Source: Muribaculaceae bacterium (lineage in GTDB: Bacteria; Bacteroidota; Bacteroidia; Bacteroidales; Muribaculaceae). Taken from it: a DNA stretch of 24,514 nt. Under the pieces are notes generated by a model. The model was not told the origin of the DNA, did not search any database, and worked only from the letters and a program-made list of their open reading frames with translations. Location of the stretch: contig VSPE01000034.1 in the NCBI GenBank assembly GCA_009775225.1, positions 1 through 24,514 of the forward strand, given 5' to 3'. Numbering within the stretch: position 1 is the first letter of the stretch; each line of letters opens with the position of its first letter. Position numbers and translations under genes: made by a program. This document shows, one piece after another, positions 15,909 to 23,151 of the stretch.

Positions 15909-16232
15909 ATGAAAAGGAAGCAGAAGCAGGCGTTATATAATCTTGTGGCGGTGGTCACGCTGGTGCTCGCCGTGATTGGAGTGCGCCTGTGCGCTCATTA
16001 TGTGGCTTGCGATGCCTCTGTGGCGGCTGACAGCATCACGGGACATCAAGGAGCGGCACAAAACGATACGGCAACGAACGCTACCGACTCCGTAGTATCA
16101 GGAGCCGCGGAGAAGTCTAAGGCTGAAAAAAGCCAGGGCAAAAGAGGTGGAATGCGTGCAAAAAAAGAGAAGAAGGAACGCTCGCGTCCACTTGAGCGCT
16201 CCTTCCTTGATGAAGAAATTCCTGTCGAATAG
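15909..16232 (+). CDS. Small membrane-anchored basic protein of unknown function
   Basis: I do not recognise the family. The 107-residue product has a basic start (MKRKQKQ), one hydrophobic span at about 10-30, an Ala/Asp/Thr/Ser-rich linker (35-65) and a strongly charged Lys/Arg/Glu tail (68-95: KSKAEKSQGKRGG, then AKKEKKERSRPLERS). The layout suggests a single-pass membrane or signal-anchored protein with a disordered charged domain. It starts 6 nt after the transporter stop, so it is probably co-expressed and might be an accessory of it, which is inference. Its 3' end overlaps a probable terminator for the opposite strand. Confidence 0.65.
   Translation: MKRKQKQALYNLVAVVTLVLAVIGVRLCAHYVACDASVAADSITGHQGAAQNDTATNATDSVVSGAAEKSKAEKSQGKRGGMRAKKEKKERSRPLERSFLDEEIPVE
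16174..16205 (-). terminator. Probable terminator of the ung-plug-DUF3109 unit, inside an opposing gene
   Basis: AAGGAACGCTC (16174-16184) and GAGCGCTCCTT (16195-16205) form an 11-bp stem with one mismatch and a 10-nt loop. Read on the minus strand, it is followed by a T-rich run (complement of the A-run at about 16161-16168). It lies 33 nt past the DUF3109 stop but within the coding sequence of the small plus-strand gene. Confidence 0.5.
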
Positions 16233-16238
16233 AAAAAA

Positions 16239-16835
16239 TCAGTCGGTGGCGTTGTCGCCGCCGTATGTCTTGATGTACTCGTCGCAAGTCAGGGAGAGTT
16301 CTTTGTACCATTCATCGCCGAAACGACGGCGGAGCGGGCCTTCAAGAAACTGATATGCGCGTATGCCTTTGGCACGGCCGAGAACTTCGGCCGCCTTGCA
16401 TATTTTCCAGCGATGATAGTTTACGGCAGTGAAGCTATCATATTTTTTCAGCCGCACAGGATACAGGTGGCATGAGACCGGCTTATAGAACTTGATGCGG
16501 CCCTGACGGAAAGCCCTCTCTATAGCGCATATCCAGCAACCGTTTTCGTCGACTGTGGCGAATACGCAGTTCGACCCTTCGACGAGCGATGTCACTTCGT
16601 CGCCTTCGATATCGGTATAGCTTACGCCGTTTTCCTCTATTTCACGTTGAGCAGCCGGGAGAAGGTCGCCCCATATTTCCGACAGTATATTGCGGATTTG
16701 GTCTGCCTCACCCTCGGCCAGTGGAGCTCCGGCATCGCCGTCGAGACAACATTGGCCTTTACAGGCTTCGAGGTCACAGCAGAAATATCGTTCGGCGAGG
16801 TCAAGGCTCACCAGTGTATCTTGTATCTGAAGCAT
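16239..16835 (-). CDS. DUF3109 family cysteine-rich protein
   Basis: The 198-residue product carries an N-terminal cysteine cluster YFCCDLEACKGQCC (18-30, cysteines at 19, 20, 25, 29 and 30). More cysteines follow around 97-115 (NCVFATVDENGCWICAIERAF), and a CHLYPVR segment lies further on. This fits DUF3109, related to YkgJ-type proteins thought to bind zinc or an iron-sulfur cluster. The function is unknown. It begins 24 nt after the plug-protein gene, in the same direction, and is the last gene of its unit. The stop is only 6 nt from the stop of the opposing small gene. Confidence 0.85.
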   Translation of the reverse strand: MLQIQDTLVSLDLAERYFCCDLEACKGQCCLDGDAGAPLAEGEADQIRNILSEIWGDLLPAAQREIEENGVSYTDIEGDEVTSLVEGSNCVFATVDENGCWICAIERAFRQGRIKFYKPVSCHLYPVRLKKYDSFTAVNYHRWKICKAAEVLGRAKGIRAYQFLEGPLRRRFGDEWYKELSLTCDEYIKTYGGDNATD

Positions 16836-16859
16836 TATACGGGATTGTGTGAAAAGTTT

Positions 16860-18125
16860 CTAAATATCGTTACGGCAGTTTGCCGTGCCTATGAGCCTGT
16901 CGTATCGCTCGCCCCGACGGCGGTGATACACTCGTACGGAATACTCGTTTACGGTCTGGTATCGGTCGCCTTCTATCTGTGCGGTATAGCCGCGTGAAGC
17001 TCCGGGAGGCACAAAAAGATATTGATAGTTGTAGGCACCCTGTTTGAGTAGCATTGCCCTCTCGTAGCGCCGTGTGGCATGATTGTAGAACATGCGTGAA
17101 TTGTCGTCGAAGCGGCGCTGCACGAAGTCACCGTCGATAAAAATCATGGCGCCCGGCTGCTCGGGCATATCGAGCGTGAAATGTACTACGCCATAGTCGG
17201 CTTCAATATCGCTGTCGTCGGAAGCATAGTTGCGTATGAAGTAGCGTCCGTGCTGCGTCTGGTCGTAGGCATATTCGTCGGCAGAACGCGGAGCATCGGG
17301 ATAGAGCACGTAGTGATAGTAGGGTGCGAAATACTCGATACGCTCGACCGCCATACCCGGATATGAATCGCTTACGGCTTCGAAGCGGCGGTATTCGTTG
17401 CCGGCATCGAAGATTAGCTGAGGCTGGTGTTCGTATACCGAGCGTTTGCCCTGCATGCGTAACGGTTGGCGGAAGGCAGTCTCGCTGTCGAGTCGGCCAT
17501 TCTGCGAAGCTATCACGATAAGGTCGTTGAAGGGGTCTTCCACGTGAGCGCGTTCGCTGTCTACGATAATGCTGAGCTGCTGGTGCGATTTGTTGTAATC
17601 AATGTCGGTCTGAGCGGAAGCCGACAAAGCTATCGGGGCAGTTTCCTCGCTAATCATAAACCTGCATTGAAGAAGAATTGCATCAGGGTCGTCTTCGTTG
17701 TAGACCTTCAGTAGATAATTGCCGGAAATTGTCGGGCGCACTTGCTCGTTCGGGATTGATAGTGTGTAGTTGACATAATGTACTGTTGTGCCTCTGGAGA
17801 AGCGGTAGTCGTCGATTGTGCCTTCGTTGAAGCCATCGAGAAATTCGCTGTCGACCAGCCCGGACGGTTGCCAGAACGCGTTGCAGTGAGTAAGAGAGTA
17901 ACGCAGATAGTCTCTGTCTTCCGCGAGGATATCGAAGTTTATGACAATGCGGTCGGGAGTTCCGAGAACTACTACGGGAGCGGCGAAGTTGTCGCCGTCG
18001 AGACGTACCTGCAGCGACTTCACACGCTCGTCGAAGACTCCCGTCATGGTGTCGGGAGGAGTCTTGCCGACGGCAAAGAGCGCCGACAGTAATACCGCCA
18101 TGACACACAGAAATCTCAGAGCCAT
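16860..18125 (-). CDS. Type IX secretion system plug protein (DUF5103 family)
   Basis: The 421-residue product starts with a clear signal peptide (MALRFLCVMAVLLSALFAVG). Family-like features include the DNFAAPVVVLGTPDRIVINFD strand region near 43-63, YLRYSLTHCNAFWQPSGLVDSEFLDG (about 74-99), a conserved NYTLSIPNE segment, and the C-terminal YRVYHRRRGERYDRLIG-like end. This corresponds to DUF5103, identified in other Bacteroidetes as the plug that closes the periplasmic side of the SprA translocon. The start overlaps the ung stop by 10 nt. The family call is from recall, and the domain order was not computed. Confidence 0.85.
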   Translation of the reverse strand: MALRFLCVMAVLLSALFAVGKTPPDTMTGVFDERVKSLQVRLDGDNFAAPVVVLGTPDRIVINFDILAEDRDYLRYSLTHCNAFWQPSGLVDSEFLDGFNEGTIDDYRFSRGTTVHYVNYTLSIPNEQVRPTISGNYLLKVYNEDDPDAILLQCRFMISEETAPIALSASAQTDIDYNKSHQQLSIIVDSERAHVEDPFNDLIVIASQNGRLDSETAFRQPLRMQGKRSVYEHQPQLIFDAGNEYRRFEAVSDSYPGMAVERIEYFAPYYHYVLYPDAPRSADEYAYDQTQHGRYFIRNYASDDSDIEADYGVVHFTLDMPEQPGAMIFIDGDFVQRRFDDNSRMFYNHATRRYERAMLLKQGAYNYQYLFVPPGASRGYTAQIEGDRYQTVNEYSVRVYHRRRGERYDRLIGTANCRNDI

Positions 18126-18781
18126 TTTATGGGAGTCTTGCCATGAGCCACAAGGTACTCATTGGCTTTGGAGAAATGATGATTGCCGAAGAACCCGCGA
18201 TGCGCCGACAAAGGGGAGGGGTGCGGCGAGGTAAGCACGAGGTGGCGCGAGCTGTCGATTACAGCCCCTTTTCGTATTGCATACGAGCCCCACAAGAGGA
18301 AAACCACATTGTCGAGCTTCTCGCTGACGGCTCTGATAGCAGCATCGGTGAAAGTCTCCCAGCCAAGCCCCTGGTGTGAGCCGGCCTTATGGGCTTCGAC
18401 TGTAAGTGTGGCATTGAGCAGGAGTACGCCCTGATTGGCGAGATAGCCGAGGTCGCCGGTCGGAGGAATTGTGCCGCCAGTATCGGCCGCCATTTCCTTA
18501 AAAATATTCAGGAGCGACGGCGGCATGGCTATCCCCGGCGAGACACTAAAGCACAGGCCGTTTGCCTGTCCGGGGCCATGATAGGGGTCTTGGCCGATAA
18601 TCACGACCTTGACCTTGTGGAAGGGACAGTTGTCGAATGCGGCGAATATGCGTGAAGGAGCGGGGTAGACCTGTGTGGTGGAGTAGCGGCTGCGCACTTC
18701 TGCGGTCAGTTTGGCAAAATAGGGGGCGTTCCATTGGTCGGCAAGCGGCTCAAGCCAGCTTTCGTCTATCTTTACTCGCAT
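18116..18781 (-). CDS. ung: Uracil-DNA glycosylase
   Basis: Ung removes uracil from DNA arising by cytosine deamination or dUMP incorporation, starting base excision repair. The 221-residue protein is a family 1 UDG: GQDPYHGPGQA (63-73) with the catalytic aspartate at about 65, LLLNATLTVEAHKAGSH (120-136) and HPSPLSAHRGFFG (187-199) with the catalytic histidine near 187. Length and start are normal. It is the first gene of a three-gene minus-strand unit, and its stop overlaps the start of the plug gene. A possible -7 box lies 85 nt upstream. Confidence 0.97.
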   Translation of the reverse strand: MRVKIDESWLEPLADQWNAPYFAKLTAEVRSRYSTTQVYPAPSRIFAAFDNCPFHKVKVVIIGQDPYHGPGQANGLCFSVSPGIAMPPSLLNIFKEMAADTGGTIPPTGDLGYLANQGVLLLNATLTVEAHKAGSHQGLGWETFTDAAIRAVSEKLDNVVFLLWGSYAIRKGAVIDSSRHLVLTSPHPSPLSAHRGFFGNHHFSKANEYLVAHGKTPIKWL

Positions 18782-18839
18782 GTTTCTATCTTGGGGCTAT
18801 TACGGATTTAGACTAAGAGTTCGTTAAACAATCACTAAA

Positions 18840-18856
18840 TTCAAGCACGTGCTGAA
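18840..18856. repeat. Imperfect palindrome upstream of ung
   Basis: GCACGTGC (18845-18852) is a perfect 8-bp palindrome. TTCA and TGAA flank it, offset by one extra A. It lies between the ung start and the divergent tRNA promoter and could be an operator half-site pair, but nothing here identifies a regulator. Confidence 0.3.
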
Positions 18857-18861
18857 TTATT

Positions 18862-18893
18862 TTTGCAAAACTACAAAAAAAATATTACTTTTG
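18862..18893 (+). promoter_or_regulatory. Promoter of tRNA-Arg, abutting a divergent ung -7 box
   Basis: TTTG at 18862-18865, 20 nt, and TACTTTTG at 18886-18893 match the Bacteroidetes consensus and place the start about 10 nt before the tRNA. On the minus strand TAGTTTTG (plus 18866-18873) fits the -7 box for ung, lying within the tRNA promoter spacer. Confidence 0.7.
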
Positions 18894-18908
18894 CACCACA
18901 AAACAGAA

Positions 18909-18980
18909 GTCTCCGTAGTTCAATGGATAGAATTTCGGATTCCGGTTCCGACGATTGGGGTTCGACTCCCCACGGGGATA
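18909..18980 (+). tRNA. tRNA-Arg (anticodon CCG)
   Basis: All four arms can be drawn by eye. The acceptor GTCTCCG pairs with CGGGGAT (18973-18979) with two G-T pairs, followed by discriminator A. The D stem is GTTC/GAAT around AATGGATA. The anticodon stem TCGGA/TCCGA holds the loop TTCCGGT with anticodon CCG, reading the arginine codon CGG. The T arm is TGGGG/CCCCA with loop TTCGACT. CCA is not encoded, as is frequent in this phylum. The 72-nt length reflects a short D loop. It has its own promoter and a downstream hairpin. Confidence 0.93.
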
Positions 18981-18985
18981 CTCAG

Positions 18986-19030
18986 ACAATAAATCGCAAG
19001 ACATCATTGAAGAGCCTTGCGATTTATTGT
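18986..19030 (+). terminator. Probable terminator of tRNA-Arg
   Basis: Perfect 15-nt arms ACAATAAATCGCAAG (18986-19000) and CTTGCGATTTATTGT (19016-19030) enclose a 15-nt loop, 6 nt past the tRNA. A run of seven T lies shortly downstream (about 19041-19047). The large loop is unusual for a terminator. Confidence 0.65.
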
Positions 19031-19252
19031 TTTGTGTCTGTTTTTTTAGTTGAGAATGACAACCGCCCCCAATGGAGTGGCGAAAGATGCGCGGGCTAAC
19101 TGGCGCAGGCGCTCTATGGTGCTGATACGTGGACGGGGGATGTCGGTGCAAGGTGATGAAGTAGTAGAAGTTTTATCCATAGGCAGGATACGGGGCTAAG
19201 ACGGGGGTTAAAGATTATAAAGAACTAAATAAAGAGTATATAAATCAAGCCT

Positions 19253-19300
19253 ATAATAGAAGGCCCGACACCATATTAACGATATCGGGTCTTCTATTAT
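19253..19300 (-). terminator. Probable terminator after nrdG
   Basis: Arms at 19253-19268 and 19285-19300 pair over 16 bp with one G-T pair around a 16-nt loop. The stem is framed by AT-rich ends (ATAATAGAAG/CTTCTATTAT). It lies 54 nt past the nrdG stop. The symmetry would also let it block plus-strand transcripts from the tRNA side. Confidence 0.65.
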
Positions 19301-19353
19301 TGCGTAGCGTGTAAAGTTTTTTGTCCGGGTGCTGTTGTACGATGCAACTGTGT

Positions 19354-19857
19354 TCAGACATCGGGTTGGAATAGAACGACGCGACCAGTGCGTCTGCTTT
19401 CCGGGATGTCTATCAGACGTTGGTTCGACGAGCCTCGGAAAAGAAGGCTTGAGTCGCGCAAGTCTGCCATATAAGGGCCATCGACAAGCACGTCGACAAG
19501 TTCGAGAAGAGCCATTACCGATGGCTCTCCGTCGGCAAGCAGTTGCTCGTAGGTAAACCCTGTGTAGCACCATAACCCGAGTCCCTCGTTTCCGACCGCC
19601 TGCGCGAGAGGGAGCAGGGCCTCGGCCCGGTACAACGGGTCACCGCCTGAGAAGGTGACGGGAAAGCCGTTGTAGCGAACAGTATCCATGATTTCTTCGA
19701 CGCTCATCGGCGTGCCGGCTTCGAAATCCCATGTGTGCGGATTGTGACACCCGGGGCAACGGTGGCTGCATCCTGCGAAATATATCGAAGTACGGAGGCC
19801 GGGGCCGTCGACAGAAGTGCCTTCAAGGATGCGCATCACGCGCAAAGGCTCATTCAT
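19354..19857 (-). CDS. nrdG: Anaerobic ribonucleotide reductase activating protein
   Basis: NrdG is the radical-SAM activase that creates the glycyl radical on NrdD. The best start is the ATG at 19857, giving 167 residues (MNEPLRVMRILEG), close to other NrdG proteins. A longer in-frame extension to 20010 only reads through nrdD in another frame. The Fe4S4 cysteines are in GCSHRCPGCHNPHTW (C30, C34 and C37, the CxxxCxxC pattern), and SGGDPLY (70-76) is the SAM-binding GGE-like motif. The start overlaps the nrdD stop by 8 nt, so coupling to its partner is likely. Confidence 0.93.
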   Translation of the reverse strand: MNEPLRVMRILEGTSVDGPGLRTSIYFAGCSHRCPGCHNPHTWDFEAGTPMSVEEIMDTVRYNGFPVTFSGGDPLYRAEALLPLAQAVGNEGLGLWCYTGFTYEQLLADGEPSVMALLELVDVLVDGPYMADLRDSSLLFRGSSNQRLIDIPESRRTGRVVLFQPDV

Positions 19858-22057
19858 GCACGATGCGGTCGTTGAGTTCTGCGAGTTTGGCCGTATTCCA
19901 GCGGTCGGTAGTACCGACAAGATAGCCGGTGATGCGCTGAAGCCGGTCGATAGCTTTGCTGTGGCACTTGGGGCACTCGTCCAGCTCGGCCGAAGCATCT
20001 TCGTAGCCACATTCCATGCAACGGTTGCGGTTGTGGTTTACCGAGCAGTATCCGATGTTGTTTTTATCCATGAGGTCTACAATCGCCGAAATTGCATCGG
20101 GGTTGTGAGTGGCATCACCGTCAATCTCGACATAGAAGATGTGGCCGCCACCTGTGAGGGCGTGATAGGGAGCCTCGACCTCTGCCTTGTGGCGGGGAGA
20201 GCAATGATAGTAGACCGGCACATGGTTGGAGTTTGTGTAATAGATTTTATCGGTTATGCCGGGAATTATTCCGAACGATTTGCGGTCTTTGGTTGTGAAC
20301 TTGCCCGAGAGACCTTCTGCCGGAGTTGCCAGTACGGAGAAGTTGTGCTGATAGCGTTCGCAGAAATCGTTGACACGACTGCGCATGTGGCTTACTATGC
20401 GAAGGCCGAGAGCCTGGGCATCGTCGCTTTCGCCGTGATGCTTTCCGACAAGCGCGATAAGACATTCCGCCAGACCGATAAAGCCTATGCCGAGCGTACC
20501 CTGATTGATTACAGACTCGATAGTGTCTTCCGGCTTCAGAGTTTCACCTCCGTTCCAAAGCTTTGACATAAGCAGGGGGAACTGCTTCGCCAAAGCTGTT
20601 TTCTGGAAATCGAAACGGTCGCAGAGCTGACGTGCGCTGATTTCGAGAACCTCGTCGAGCTTCTTGAAGAAGAGAGCAATGCGCTCCGCCTCATCACGGA
20701 CAGGCATACACTCGATAGCCAAACGGACAAGGTTGATTGTGGTAAACGACAGGTTGCCGCGGCCGATAGACGTCTTTTCGCCGAAGCGGTTCTCGAATAC
20801 GCGTGTGCGGCATCCCATAGTAGCCACCTCATACTTGTATCGCTCAGGGTCGTCGGCTCTCCATTTCTCATGCTGGTTGAAAGAGGCGTCGAGATTGACG
20901 AAGTTCGGAAAGAAACGGCGAGCCGTCACCTTGCAGGCAAGACGGTACAAGTCGTAGTTGGGGTCTTCGGGGAGATAGCTCACGCCACGTTTCTTCTTCC
21001 ATATTTGAATAGGAAATATGGCGGTGGCGCCGTTGCCTACGCCGCGATATGTGGAGTTTAGCAGCTCGCGAATTATGCAGCGTCCTTCAGCCGAAGTGTC
21101 GGTGCCATAGTTGATTGAGCTGAATACGACCTGATTGCCGCCGCGGCTGTGAATGGTGTTCATGTTGTGGATAAACGCTTCCATCGCCTGATGAACGCGG
21201 CTCACGGTCTGGTTGACGGCGTGCTGGAGGAGACGTTCGCGACCGGAGAGCCGGCTGAGGTCTTTTTTCTCATAGTCGGCAAATACGGCCGTTTTGTATT
21301 CAGATAAATCTTCCCCGGAAAGCGTCTCGAGTTTTTCGAGCTCTTCTACAAAGGAGCTGCGCACAAAAGGTGCGAGGTAGAAGTCGAAGGCCGGAATGGC
21401 CTGTCCGCCGTGCATCTCATTCTGAGCGGTCTCAAGGGAGATACATGCTATTATTGAGGCCGTCTCGATGCGTTTTGCAGGGCGCGACTCTCCGTGTCCG
21501 GCCACAAATCCGTAGCTGAGAATACGGTCGAGAGGATGCTGTACGCAAGTGAGGCTTTTGGTAGGGTAATAGTCTTTGTCGTGGATGTGGATGTAGTTGT
21601 GGCGCACGGCATCGCGAGCCTCAGCCGATAGGAGGTAGTCGTCGACAAAAGGCTTGGTGGTCTCGCTGGCAAATTTCATCATCATGCCTGCCGGCGAGTC
21701 GGTATTCATATTGGCATTCTCACGAGTGATGTCGTTGTTCTTGGCTTCGATGATTTCATGGAACATGTCGCGGGTCTTTGCCTTGCGGGCAATGCTGCGC
21801 TGGTCGCGATAAGCAATATAACGCTTTGCAACTTCCTTGCGGGGACTTTGCATAAGCTCAAGCTCGACTCTATCCTGAATTTCTTCGACAGTCATGCGCT
21901 CTGAGCCGTATGCACCTATGCGGTCGGCGATTTTCTGTATGAGGGCTTCGTCTTCGCCAAGCTCGGTGGTGAGCATCGCCTTACGGATTGCCGCTTTGAT
22001 TTTCTCTTCGTTGTATCCGACCACGCGGCCGTCGCGCTTAACTACTACTTGTATCAT
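19850..22057 (-). CDS. nrdD: Anaerobic ribonucleoside-triphosphate reductase
   Basis: NrdD is the oxygen-sensitive class III reductase that makes dNTPs from NTPs under anaerobic conditions. The 735-residue protein begins with an ATP-cone domain (VVVKRDGRVVGYNEEKIKAA, about 1-95) for allosteric control. The catalytic barrel includes SLTCVQHP (C171) and TMGCRTRVFEN (C416), likely the substrate-site cysteines. A C-terminal zinc site has cysteines at 680, 683, 695 and 698. The glycyl radical loop RITGYLVG has the radical glycine at about 711. The gene precedes nrdG and has a clear promoter upstream. It suits a strict or facultative gut anaerobe. Confidence 0.97.
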   Translation of the reverse strand: MIQVVVKRDGRVVGYNEEKIKAAIRKAMLTTELGEDEALIQKIADRIGAYGSERMTVEEIQDRVELELMQSPRKEVAKRYIAYRDQRSIARKAKTRDMFHEIIEAKNNDITRENANMNTDSPAGMMMKFASETTKPFVDDYLLSAEARDAVRHNYIHIHDKDYYPTKSLTCVQHPLDRILSYGFVAGHGESRPAKRIETASIIACISLETAQNEMHGGQAIPAFDFYLAPFVRSSFVEELEKLETLSGEDLSEYKTAVFADYEKKDLSRLSGRERLLQHAVNQTVSRVHQAMEAFIHNMNTIHSRGGNQVVFSSINYGTDTSAEGRCIIRELLNSTYRGVGNGATAIFPIQIWKKKRGVSYLPEDPNYDLYRLACKVTARRFFPNFVNLDASFNQHEKWRADDPERYKYEVATMGCRTRVFENRFGEKTSIGRGNLSFTTINLVRLAIECMPVRDEAERIALFFKKLDEVLEISARQLCDRFDFQKTALAKQFPLLMSKLWNGGETLKPEDTIESVINQGTLGIGFIGLAECLIALVGKHHGESDDAQALGLRIVSHMRSRVNDFCERYQHNFSVLATPAEGLSGKFTTKDRKSFGIIPGITDKIYYTNSNHVPVYYHCSPRHKAEVEAPYHALTGGGHIFYVEIDGDATHNPDAISAIVDLMDKNNIGYCSVNHNRNRCMECGYEDASAELDECPKCHSKAIDRLQRITGYLVGTTDRWNTAKLAELNDRIVHE

Positions 22058-22117
22058 TATTGTTGATGAGTGATGATTACGTTTTAGGGAGGATGATATT
22101 GTTTTTTATTGACGATG

Positions 22118-22149
22118 CAAAGCTACACATTCTTTCCTAAACAGGCAAA
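22118..22149 (-). promoter_or_regulatory. Bacteroidetes-type promoter of nrdDG
   Basis: On the minus strand TTTG (plus 22146-22149), a 20-nt spacer and TAGCTTTG (plus 22118-22125) match the consensus exactly. Transcription would start near 22112, giving a leader of about 55 nt. Confidence 0.78.
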
Positions 22150-22184
22150 CAAATCAACAATAAATTTTCACAAAGATTTTCGTT

Positions 22185-22262
22185 TTGGAAAACTTTCGAA
22201 GGTTATCAATATATTTAACGCACTGTGTGTCTGTTGCTTAATGTTTTGAATTGGAAAACTTT
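22185..22262. repeat. Two 12-nt direct repeats upstream of the nrdDG promoter
   Basis: TTGGAAAACTTT occurs exactly at 22185-22196 and at 22251-22262, 66 nt apart start to start. Both lie in the AT-rich gap upstream of the nrdDG -33 box. They could be binding sites for a regulator. They do not resemble the NrdR-box consensus as I know it. Confidence 0.5.
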
Positions 22263-22306
22263 GATTAAAAATCGTTCACCCCAGTTGCAAATAAGAGGAA
22301 ATAGCA

Positions 22307-23050
22307 CTATCTTGCATCCTTCTCTTCGGGAAGTGCGGACGCAATAGCGTCGTATGACTGCTTCATCAGCGAAGCGAGTTCATGACGTCCGCTTTCAGGA
22401 GCATAAATCGGCGCATGGACTGTAAGCCTGATAACTCCGGGGCGCGGGAGAATGGCGCTTCGGGGCATTACCTTGTATGCGCCGTCGATAGTTATAGGTA
22501 CAACCGGCAAGCCGAACTCCATGGCAAGCGCATAGGCGCCTCTGCGGAACGCGTGCATACGACCGTCGAGAGTGCGCGCCCCTTCCGGGAATACAACCAC
22601 CGACATTCCTCCGGCAAGACGCTTCTCTGCCGTTGACATTGTCTCTCGAACTGCTCTCGGGCTGCTGTTGTCAACGTAAATATGCCCGGACACACGGCAG
22701 GCCCAGCCGACCAAAGGGATGCTTCCGAGCCCTTTCTTCATCATCCACCTGAAATTATGACCCAAATATCCGTAGATAGCGAAAATGTCGTATGCACCCT
22801 GATGATTGGCAACGAATACATACGAAGTGCGACGGCTGATATTCTCGCGCCCCGAAACCTTCACTCTGACGAAGGTCAGCCAGCAGAAAATGCGAGCCCA
22901 GATACAACCGGGCCAATAGCCCATGGTGCGGCTGAACCCGAGCATACTGCCAAAGGCTGTGAGAACTGCGGCAATAATAGTGACCACGAGCAAGAGGGGG
23001 ACGGCGATAAGAGCCTGATATATACGATACAGTACCATGAGAAATGACAT
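22307..23050 (-). CDS. plsC: 1-acyl-sn-glycerol-3-phosphate acyltransferase (PlsC family)
   Basis: This membrane-bound enzyme adds the second acyl chain to lysophosphatidic acid, making phosphatidic acid for phospholipid synthesis. The 247-residue protein has hydrophobic N-terminal segments (about 8-37 and 44-60), the catalytic NHQGAYD box (82-88) and FPEGART (154-160), the two main acyltransferase motifs. The ATG at 23050 is the upstream choice, and Met5 at 23038 is an alternative. It is transcribed alone, away from fabG. No clear terminator lies between its stop and the nrdD promoter region. Other lysophospholipid acyltransferases share these motifs. Confidence 0.92.
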   Translation of the reverse strand: MSFLMVLYRIYQALIAVPLLLVVTIIAAVLTAFGSMLGFSRTMGYWPGCIWARIFCWLTFVRVKVSGRENISRRTSYVFVANHQGAYDIFAIYGYLGHNFRWMMKKGLGSIPLVGWACRVSGHIYVDNSSPRAVRETMSTAEKRLAGGMSVVVFPEGARTLDGRMHAFRRGAYALAMEFGLPVVPITIDGAYKVMPRSAILPRPGVIRLTVHAPIYAPESGRHELASLMKQSYDAIASALPEEKDAR

Positions 23051-23070
23051 GAGCTTTTATATAGACGATG

Positions 23071-23078
23071 CAAATTTA
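23071..23078 (-). promoter_or_regulatory. Possible plsC -7 box
   Basis: On the minus strand TAAATTTG fits TAnnTTTG, 20 nt before the plsC start. No proper TTTG is seen at 19-20 nt; a TTTA lies 22 nt upstream. It faces the fabG promoter, so the two start signals are only about 30 nt apart. Confidence 0.4.
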
Positions 23079-23110
23079 GCGAAAATTTCGTGTATGTAAG
23101 TAAATTTGTG

Positions 23111-23118
23111 TAATTTTG
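23111..23118 (+). promoter_or_regulatory. Possible fabG -7 box
   Basis: TAATTTTG fits the -7 consensus and is followed by C, as is common. A weak TTTC at 23086-23089 stands in for the -33 box. A second TAAATTTG is present at 23101-23108. The leader would be about 28 nt. Confidence 0.5.
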
Positions 23119-23151
23119 CAGTCAGATTATTAAAAAACACACCTTGCAATT

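Larger units (their letters stand above)
18981..19353. other. Gene-free gap after tRNA-Arg
   Basis: The stretch begins with a terminator-like hairpin after the tRNA and ends with one for nrdG. Between them, about 19031-19252, I see no supported gene. The short open frames here either pass through the tRNA or have no family features. No copy of the tRNA 3' end is visible that would mark an integrated element. Confidence 0.6.

Noticed and set aside
18885..19151. Minus-strand open frame of 88 codons across the tRNA
   Set aside because: It contains RGESNPNRRNRN and FYPLNYGD, the familiar spurious translation of the complement of a tRNA gene. There is no independent coding evidence.
19858..20010. 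Upstream extension of nrdG by 51 residues
   Set aside because: It reads the nrdD C-terminal coding region in another frame. The extension is low-complexity Ser/Ala/Pro, and the normal NrdG N-terminus begins at the ATG at 19857, overlapping the nrdD stop.
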